A stretch of 36,561 nucleotides of DNA. Source: Nitriliruptoraceae bacterium. GTDB lineage: Bacteria > Actinomycetota > Nitriliruptoria > Nitriliruptorales > Nitriliruptoraceae. The stretch lies in contig PXDB01000051.1 of assembly GCA_003565155.1 (NCBI GenBank), forward strand, positions 1-36,561, in the 5' to 3' direction. A program made the translations under genes and the position numbers. How positions within the stretch are numbered: position 1 is the stretch's first letter; each line of letters starts with the position of its first letter. Positions 31,767 through 36,561 of this stretch are shown here, piece by piece. The notes beneath the pieces were generated by a model that did not search any database, was not told where the DNA came from, and saw nothing but the letters and a program-made list of their open reading frames with translations.

Positions 31767-31839
31767 GCGATTCCGCCTTCTCGGTCATCGGCGCGGGCGG
31801 GACCGGACACAACGGGACCGGTCCGACGGCGTGGGTCGG

Positions 31840-31867
31840 AAGCTACCGTCGTGGCGGCCACGGTCAG
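31840..31867 (-). promoter_or_regulatory. proS promoter (-35 CTGACC, 16-base spacer, -10 TAGCTT)
   Basis: On the minus strand CTGACC (31867-31862) and TAGCTT (31845-31840) are 16 bases apart, a good vegetative-sigma match. Initiation would be near 31833, about 67 bases before the proS GTG. The rest of the 214-base gap up to the PspC gene holds nothing I can name; I see no T-box leader. Confidence 0.5.
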
Positions 31868-31980
31868 CCAGGCTGCCACCACTCCCTCGGTAGCCAGCCG
31901 CATGCGGCCCGCTCCGGTTGGCGCGGCGCTTCGGGTACCACGCAGCGATGCGCAGCATCCGGACAGCAGCTGGGTCCGGC

Positions 31981-32679
31981 TCACACCATGGCGCTCGGAT
32001 CCGGCGGCGTCGGTGCCGCCTCCAGCGGCCAGGTCAGATAGGCGTACACGTAGAACACCAGGATGACCACCACGAGCGGCGGGATCCCGACCACCAGCAC
32101 GACCACCGCGACACGCACCAGGCCCGGCTGCAACGCGTGCGAGCGCGCCCACCCGCCGCACACCCCGCCGATCACCCTCGACTCGCGCGACCGCACCGGC
32201 CGCTCGGACGTCGCAGGTAGCGGGACGCGGTCGCCGCCTCCCAGCCGGCCAGCGTGCGCGTCCCCCGCAACGCGGTCGCTGCCACCCAGCCGGTCGGCGA
32301 TCGCCACCGCGATCAGCGACCCCGCAACGGTCCCCGCCGCCGGGACCCAGAGCCAGGGTTCCTCCCCGGCAACCAGCAGCCCCAGAGCATGGGCGCCGAC
32401 GCCCGCGAGCGCCGACAGCGTCATCGGCAGCAGCAGCCACCACCGCCGCAGCCCGGCGGCGATGCCGACCACCGCACCCGGGAACGCCAGCAGCAGGACG
32501 ATCACCGTCACGTTCACGACATCCAGCCACACGGGCGGACCCGTGGACCGGTCCCACAACCTCCAGGTCAACATCTCCACCGTCATCAGCGCCACCAACC
32601 CCGCAGGGAACAGCACCACGGCCATGAGGACCGCGATGCCGAGCAGCCGCACCCAACCTTCCACACCCCGCATCGACAT
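31981..32679 (-). CDS. PspC-domain membrane protein
   Basis: A 232-residue membrane protein. About four hydrophobic segments come first (roughly 8-30, 48-72, 75-100, 105-122), then a charged Gly/Arg/Asp linker, and a C-terminal PspC domain: RSRESRVIGGVCGGWARSHALQPGLVR followed by a membrane helix (VAVVVLVVGIPPLVVVILVFY). In other bacteria PspC proteins take part in envelope-stress (phage-shock) responses. In actinobacteria they are often fused to other membrane parts, as here. ATG at 32677-32679 (another at 32671-32673) with GGAGGGGG upstream. It is the last clearly intact gene before the degenerate region to its right. Confidence 0.85.
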   Translation of the reverse strand: MSMRGVEGWVRLLGIAVLMAVVLFPAGLVALMTVEMLTWRLWDRSTGPPVWLDVVNVTVIVLLLAFPGAVVGIAAGLRRWWLLLPMTLSALAGVGAHALGLLVAGEEPWLWVPAAGTVAGSLIAVAIADRLGGSDRVAGDAHAGRLGGGDRVPLPATSERPVRSRESRVIGGVCGGWARSHALQPGLVRVAVVVLVVGIPPLVVVILVFYVYAYLTWPLEAAPTPPDPSAMV

Positions 32680-32785
32680 CCGGATCACCCCCTCCACGAT
32701 GACCTTCTCAGCGTCACCAGCGCCATCCTCCGGCGCAAGAGGCACACGACCCGCTACGGCGAGCGATGGCGGTGTTCCGCTGCGG

Positions 32786-33183
32786 TCAGCGCTTCCACTC
32801 GACGACGGCACGCAGCCGCGAAGCGATGTCCTGCACCGAGCGGGTGGTGGTGTCGATGACGACGTCGCTCTCCACTGCTGCCAACGCGCCTGCGAGATGG
32901 AGCGAGCGTTGCGCGTGCCACGCCGACGCTGAGCCGATCTCGCGGCGGTGCACCCGCTGCCGCAGCGTGCTGTCGTCCGCGGTCAGCCGCGCGAGCGTGA
33001 TCGCAGCCCCGGGCACCGCCTGCTCGAAGGCGCGGAGCTGGCTGATCTGCTCGATGACCGTGTGCTCACCAGGTTCTTCGCGCCGGCAGCCGCGCTGTTG
33101 CGCCACACGGCAGCGAGGTTGGCCACCGCCAGCCGCTCACCGAAAGGGTCATCGCCCGGACGCGGGCCGGACTCAGGCGGCCG
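32786..33183 (-). pseudogene. Frameshifted C-terminal remnant of a P-loop kinase-like protein
   Basis: Reading the minus strand, one frame gives PPESGPRPGDDPFGERLAV followed by ANLAAVWRNSAAAGAKNLV (about 33183-33080). The next frame continues with QAVPGAAITLARLTADDSTL, REIGSASAWHAQ and VESDVVIDTTTRS to a stop at 32786. Together they resemble the C-terminal two thirds of small actinobacterial P-loop kinase-like (AAA family) proteins, where DPFG..LA..NLA..W..Y..AGA..LV precedes VxRLTA and a final DTTxRS. A single-base frameshift lies at about 33065-33085. The N-terminal part with the P-loop is missing upstream. The identity is by pattern only, and a sequencing error could explain the frameshift but not the missing P-loop. 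Confidence 0.55.
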
Positions 33184-33419
33184 GACCCTACCCGCGGCTC
33201 GTCGATGGTGCGCAGGTAGGGCTGGGTCAGCATCCCGAGGTCGAAGCTGACCGTGTGCGCGAGACCGGTCGCGACGTGCACGATGCTGTCGAACCCGCGC
33301 GTGGCGGCGAGCGGCCCCACGGAGGCGACCGCTTGAGGGCGTTCACGGACCGCCGACGGGCACGGCGTCCGCGTGTGCACGCGGTGATGACGTCGGCCGC
33401 TGGAGAGGAAGGCGAACGC

Positions 33420-33515
33420 ATGACGACGACGTACAGATGGCGCCCGGCGCGTGGCACCGGCACGGTGGCGACCCTGCTCGCACTGGTGCTGGCGATCGCC
33501 GGTTGCGGCGGGTGA
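33420..33515 (+). pseudogene. Truncated lipoprotein: signal peptide only
   Basis: A 31-residue frame: basic N-terminus (MTTTYRWRPARGTG), a hydrophobic stretch and a perfect lipobox LAIAGC followed by two Gly and a stop. GAGGAAGG lies 7 bases before the ATG at 33420. A full-length lipoprotein would continue after the Cys. Here it ends, so this is most likely the 5' remnant of a lost lipoprotein gene; a functional lipid-anchored micropeptide cannot be excluded. Confidence 0.5.
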
Positions 33516-33621
33516 GGTAACACCTGTGCCGTCCAGAGGGGCATCCGGCATCGCCGACCGATGGGGCGCCGGCCACACCGCGGCGTAGCCTCATCACGGC
33601 GACGCGCCCGAGATCGGCCAC

Positions 33622-33837
33622 GTGCGCGCCCACCACCCCGAGGCGCTGCACGGCCCGGTCGAGGTGAGCGCGTTCCAACTCGCCGACGATGTCGACCGCC
33701 AACGGGTCAAGCAGCTGCTGCTCACCCACCTCGGCATGGCCGCGGACCAAGAACCGGGCACCGACGGCGAAGCCGCGGCGGCAACCGCCATCCTGCGACG
33801 CCTCGATCTCACCGACCGTCCCTCCGATGACGGCTGA
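33622..33837 (+). CDS. Short hypothetical reading frame, possible gene remnant
   Basis: A 71-residue frame opening with GTG at 33622; codons upstream remain open back to a TAG about 25 bases earlier. The middle reads VEVSAFQLADDVDRQRVKQL followed by LLTHLGMAADQE, an amphipathic helical region, and the tail is Asp/Ala-rich. I do not recognise it. It lies within a decayed stretch, so it may be part of a larger lost gene. The flanks, 33516-33621 and 33838-33998, contain no frame I can support. Confidence 0.3.
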   Translation: MRAHHPEALHGPVEVSAFQLADDVDRQRVKQLLLTHLGMAADQEPGTDGEAAAATAILRRLDLTDRPSDDG

Positions 33838-33998
33838 CGGAACACCCAGGACCGTGGCGAGGTGTGGGGGCTCCCGCTGGCAGTCGAGCGCATCCCATCC
33901 GGGATCCGTGCCGTCACTCCGACCTCGGCGCCGCGGTTGCGTTGCACGCGTCGGACGCCCGCCATGCGTTCTGCGGCGCCCTTCGGGTCGGAGATCCC

Positions 33999-34300
33999 AT
34001 GGGGTTCGTCACGCTACGAGAACGGCCTGAACCCCTCGAAGCGTCACTCGCGCTGGGACGGGTCGGTGCCGCCTCCTGCAGCACGACCCCATCACGACCG
34101 TGGCGCATGGCCGGCTGTTCAGGCGCTGGTGGCCGGAGTACTTCGCGGTCGTGCTCGTCGGGGACGACGTGGTGGCGCGCGGTCAGCGTCCCGTGCGCTC
34201 TTGGAGGGCCGGGCCGGGAGGAGCTACCGGACCTCGGCTGCGACGCCGTGTCGGGCCGACCCGTCCGCGACGGATGCTCGCGAACGGCCGTGCGCCCGCC
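33999..34300 (+). pseudogene. Broken GNAT acetyltransferase (N-terminal part)
   Basis: From the ATG at 33999 the frame reads MGFVTLRERPEPLEASLALG. A second frame then gives DPITTVAHGRLFRRWWPEYF followed by AVVLVGDDVVARG, and the first frame returns with LGGPGREELPDLGCDAVSGR. In order these match the start of a family of GNAT proteins that read LRERP...DP....RLF...P.F...VV.....VVARG....W.G...ELPD.GWDAV. At least two frameshifts are needed and the acetyl-CoA-binding half is missing. The call is by pattern; nothing functional can be made from it. Confidence 0.45.
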
Positions 34301-34304
34301 CCTG

Positions 34305-34846
34305 GGCTCTCGGTCCGTCGTGATGACCACCTTGCCGTACGGCGCGACGCTCCCTGACGGAAGCGAGCACCTCCGGGACCTCGTGGAGTGCGAGGGTTCC
34401 TTCGATGTGGCTGGCCACATCACCGGCGAGACAGGCGGGCACGAGGGGTTCGAAGGTCAACCCGTCCGGTTCGTGAGCGAGTGCTGCCTGCGGAGCGAGC
34501 GTGTACTCGGCGAGGCCACCCATCAGCTGGAGATCGTCGCCGTCCACCTGGTCGTCCACGGCGGAGCGGGTCACCGCATCACCGACCGCCACCACCCGCC
34601 CGGCGATGTCCGAACCCAACGTGCTGCACCTCGGTGTGCAGGCGAAGACCGACGATCGGACCGGGCGCCCCCTACGCGACCCGCTGGGACCCGTACGCCG
34701 ACAGCACAGGGCATGATCGCCGACCCCGTGCCACGCCCCTCGACACGATCCCCACACAGGCTGTCCTCCACTGGATGGACCGATCGATACCTGCGTCGTA
34801 CATGGGAAAGGACCCAGTAGCCGTCGCGACCCACAGCAGCACGCAT
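34305..34846 (-). pseudogene. Remnant of a medium-chain (quinone-type) dehydrogenase
   Basis: On the minus strand from an ATG at 34846, one frame gives MRAAVGRDGY; a second frame gives LGSDIAGRVVAVGDAVTR, then GGLAEYTLAPQAALAHEPDG and LTFE, and after a jump HEVPEVLASVRERRAVRQG; a third frame gives YGKVVITTD. These are the N-terminal, GroES-like and C-terminal blocks of the zinc-independent MDR/quinone oxidoreductase family. The central Rossmann domain with the NAD(P) glycine motif, about 150 residues, is missing. An internal deletion and at least two frameshifts make it a clear pseudogene. The following 34847-34982 holds no recognisable gene. Confidence 0.65.
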
Positions 34847-34982
34847 CGCCGTCACTGCGGGCGAGTCCGCCGTCGGCCAGTGTGCGTGACGACATGTCGT
34901 TCGAGCACGGCGGCGGCGACGCGGAGCGTGAGAACGAGATGGGGGCGTCAACGAAGGTCAGCGGCGCGGTGGCGCCGCCGGC

Positions 34983-35306
34983 TCAGCCACGCTGGTCAAG
35001 CAGTCGTGCCCGGCGTTCCAGCTCCTCGTCGGTCGGCCCCTTCACGAGGCCCGTCACCAGCGCAACCAGCCCGAGTCCAACCAGCCCGAAACTCAGCAGC
35101 CCGAGGTTGGTCCGACCGGATATGTTCAGCACGGTGACCGTGTTTCCGGCGACGATGAAGATCAGGGCGACGCCGAGCCAGCGCCGCTGCCGCGGGGAGG
35201 CGGACTTCTCGGGCCGCCGCCACATCGGCGTTCGCCGGAACGACTCGAACACGAGCAGTACGGCCAGCAGCAGCCCGACCAGGTTGAGCACGAGAAGCCA
35301 GGTCAC
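34983..35306 (-). CDS. Small three-helix membrane protein of unknown function
   Basis: A 107-residue protein with three hydrophobic segments: about 2-22 (WLLVLNLVGLLLAVLLVFES), 42-62 (WLGVALIFIVAGNTVTVLNI) and 67-88 (LGLLSFGLVGLGLVALVTGLV), linked by a basic loop (RRTPMWRRPEKSASPRQRR). A charged C-terminal helix (TDEELERRARLLDQRG) follows and probably faces the cytosol. I do not recognise a family. GTG start at 35304-35306, preceded by GGGGGA on the minus strand. It stands alone between the pseudogene region and the toxin-antitoxin pair. Confidence 0.7.
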   Translation of the reverse strand: MTWLLVLNLVGLLLAVLLVFESFRRTPMWRRPEKSASPRQRRWLGVALIFIVAGNTVTVLNISGRTNLGLLSFGLVGLGLVALVTGLVKGPTDEELERRARLLDQRG

Positions 35307-35554
35307 ACATCCCCCATCGCAGACCCGTCGCTGGAGACGGCCCCCAGGCTACCAACGCCCGCAGCCAGCCGGCGGTGCGCATCCCCTGCGGTGCCGTGTC
35401 AGCCGCGGGTGCGCGTAGTGGCCGACACGGGCGTTGCACGGCGGTTCCAAGCGCCTTGTGGGATGCACCGTACGTACCGCTACGGCCGGGTCGCCGCTCA
35501 TCCACAACACGCGGAAGTCGCTGCGACTGGCACAGCAGGTTGATGCACGCTGAT

Positions 35555-35572
35555 TACAACTCGTGATGTACA
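35555..35572. promoter_or_regulatory. Imperfect palindrome with TGTACA, candidate Phd/YefM operator
   Basis: TACAACTCGTGATGTA (35555-35570) is 12/16 self-complementary, and TGTACA (35567-35572) is a perfect palindrome abutting the AGGAGG ribosome binding site at 35572-35577. TGTACA is the core of known YefM operators, so autoregulation by the antitoxin is plausible. Confidence 0.4.
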
Positions 35573-35585
35573 GGAGGGGTGTCGG

Positions 35586-35861
35586 ATGGCGCAGGTCGGG
35601 GTCGCGCAGTTCCGTCGCGAGCTGAAGGAGTGGCTCGACCGTGCGCAAGCCGGCGACGAGGTCGTGGTCACCGACCGCGGACGCCCCGTCGCCAGGCTCA
35701 GCGGCATCGACACCACGTCCCTGCTCGACCAACTGACCGCCGACGGCCAGCTCAGCCGGCCACGACACGACAGCCGACCCACGGCGCGAGGACGACGGCG
35801 GGTGTCCGCGACCGACGATGTCTCGGCGTCGGTGACGACCGAACGTGAGAACCGCCGATGA
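35586..35861 (+). CDS. Phd/YefM-family antitoxin
   Basis: A 91-residue antitoxin of a type II system. Residues 1-42 carry the Phd/YefM DNA-binding fold: VGVAQFRRELKEWLDRAQAG, then DEVVVTDRGRPVARL. Residues from about 55 on are basic, polar and probably disordered until folded on the toxin. ATG at 35586 with AGGAGG 8 bases upstream. The stop overlaps the toxin start (ATGA), giving translational coupling. By family knowledge it binds both the PIN toxin and its own promoter. Confidence 0.9.
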   Translation: MAQVGVAQFRRELKEWLDRAQAGDEVVVTDRGRPVARLSGIDTTSLLDQLTADGQLSRPRHDSRPTARGRRRVSATDDVSASVTTERENRR

Positions 35862-36286
35862 CGCTGGCGTACTTCGACGCCAGCGCGCTGGTGCAGCTGG
35901 TCGTTGAGGAAGACGGCAGCGACGCCGTGGCCACGCTGTGGGACGGCGCGGATGCGGTCGTGACCAGTCGCGTCGCCCATCCCGAGGTCCGCGCCGCGCT
36001 CGCCGCCGCTCACCGAGATCAACGGCTGGACGACACCGGTCACAACGCAGCGAAGCAGAGCTGGGACGCGTTCCACTCGGCGCTGCGCATGGTCGAGGTG
36101 ACCGAAGCGCTCGAGGACCGTGCTGGCGGCCTCGCCGAGGCCCACGCGCTGAGCGGGTTCGACGCGATCCACCTCGCCAGTGCGCTGACGCTCGTCGATG
36201 CGCCGGTGATCCTCGCCACGTGGGATCGCCGACTTCTCACCGCGGCACGAACCCTTGGGCTCGCCACGCTGCCCTCTGACCCTTGA
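35858..36286 (+). CDS. vapC: VapC-family PIN-domain toxin
   Basis: A 142-residue PIN-domain ribonuclease. The acidic metal-binding residues are D7 (AYFDASALV), E43 (HPEVRAAL), D102 (FDAIHLASAL) and D123 (ATWDRRLL), all in the usual order and spacing. Length is normal. VapC toxins cleave specific RNAs such as initiator tRNA or 23S rRNA; the target here is unknown. The ATG at 35858 overlaps the antitoxin stop. Phd-type antitoxins paired with PIN toxins are known, so this is a mixed but not exceptional pairing. Confidence 0.93.
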   Translation: MTLAYFDASALVQLVVEEDGSDAVATLWDGADAVVTSRVAHPEVRAALAAAHRDQRLDDTGHNAAKQSWDAFHSALRMVEVTEALEDRAGGLAEAHALSGFDAIHLASALTLVDAPVILATWDRRLLTAARTLGLATLPSDP

Positions 36287-36526
36287 CGCACCCGCGCAGC
36301 GTCACGGTTTCCGGAGCGGAAGCCGACGCGCCTGCATCGCGGTCCTTCGCCGCGAGGGTCGGGGGGAGCGGCCACCGGTCGTGCCGGTCCCGCGAGCGCT
36401 CTCGACCTCCCGATACGGAGGCCGGAAGACCAGGTTGCAACGGCGGTTGTGCCTATGTAGGTCGGTTGACCAGAACGCGTGCGTGTTGCGGCGGTTGTCG
36501 CGTGGCTCGAGCGCGCCTGGACAACC

Positions 36527-36554
36527 TTGCCTGCTGTCTCACGCGTGATACACT
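36527..36554 (+). promoter_or_regulatory. Promoter at the right edge (-35 TTGCCT, -10 TACACT)
   Basis: TTGCCT (36527-36532) and TACACT (36549-36554) are 16 bases apart, the best vegetative promoter match in the window. Initiation would be at about 36560, and the gene lies beyond the edge. Between the toxin and this site (36287-36526) I see no gene, only two copies of CGGCGGTTGT. Confidence 0.5.
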
Positions 36555-36561
36555 TGGTCCA

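Noticed and set aside
33184-33345. Minus-strand segment GFDSIVHVATGLAHTV then SFDLGMLTQPYLRTIDEP
   Set aside because: It looks protein-like, but I could not connect it to a family or to the kinase remnant, which is in a different frame.
35415-35555. Minus-strand SDFRVLWMSGDPAVAVRTVHP, resembling the ligand domain of MmyB-type regulators
   Set aside because: The match is short, lacks the HTH and following motifs, and overlaps the antitoxin control region; too weak to list as a gene remnant.
1-36561. CRISPR arrays, insertion sequences, prophage genes, rRNA
   Set aside because: No regularly spaced identical repeats, transposase motifs, phage structural proteins or rRNA core sequences were seen on either strand.

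Overview
The window is a piece of a very GC-rich bacterial chromosome. It has frequent GTG starts (and one probable TTG), many short intergenic gaps, several 4-base stop/start overlaps, and -10 elements of the TANNNT type sitting only 6-7 bases before start codons. Together with a DUF3467 gene, an Rv2229c/Rv2230c-like zinc-ribbon plus NIF3 pair, an AhpE-like peroxiredoxin and a bacterial-type ProS, this points to an actinobacterium (Actinomycetota). The combination of trehalose synthesis (otsAB) with N-acetylglutaminylglutamine amide (NAGGN) synthesis suggests an osmotolerant or halophilic, possibly deep-branching lineage such as Nitriliruptoria; the lineage is inference.

Left part (1-11 kb): the 5' part of the RNase P RNA gene (minus strand), a hotdog-fold protein, a class IV aminotransferase, an otsA-otsB-GGDEF operon, a minus-strand run of a NIF3 protein, a COG1579 zinc-ribbon coiled-coil protein and a small unknown protein, tRNA-Val(TAC), two short-chain dehydrogenases (one without the catalytic Tyr) and a stand-alone phosphoglucose isomerase. 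Middle (10.7-23 kb): DUF3467 + HAD phosphatase, guaB, a lipoprotein, an AhpE-like peroxiredoxin, then the NAGGN locus: an M42 peptidase, the GNAT/ATP-grasp dipeptide synthetase and the AsnB-like amidotransferase, all on the minus strand. This locus is interrupted by a plus-strand membrane diguanylate cyclase and a zinc-finger rhomboid protease. Right-middle (23-32 kb): a PhzF protein, an acetamidase/formamidase divergent from a SURF1 gene across a 15-bp tandem repeat, a three-gene redox operon (GlpA-like FAD enzyme with a Fe-S domain, pyridine-nucleotide FAD enzyme, DUF1667 protein), a GNAT enzyme and proS.

Right end (32-36.5 kb): gene density collapses. After a PspC-domain membrane protein there are about 2 kb of decayed genes: a frameshifted kinase-like C-terminus, a lipoprotein reduced to its signal peptide, a GNAT remnant and a medium-chain dehydrogenase remnant with an internal deletion. 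A small membrane protein and a Phd/VapC toxin-antitoxin pair follow, and the window ends at a good promoter whose gene lies outside. This end looks like an accessory or decaying region.

The main themes are compatible-solute metabolism (trehalose and NAGGN) interleaved with two GGDEF proteins, and core housekeeping genes (rnpB, guaB, proS, pgi, SURF1). All function calls rest on motif recognition by eye; no database search was possible.
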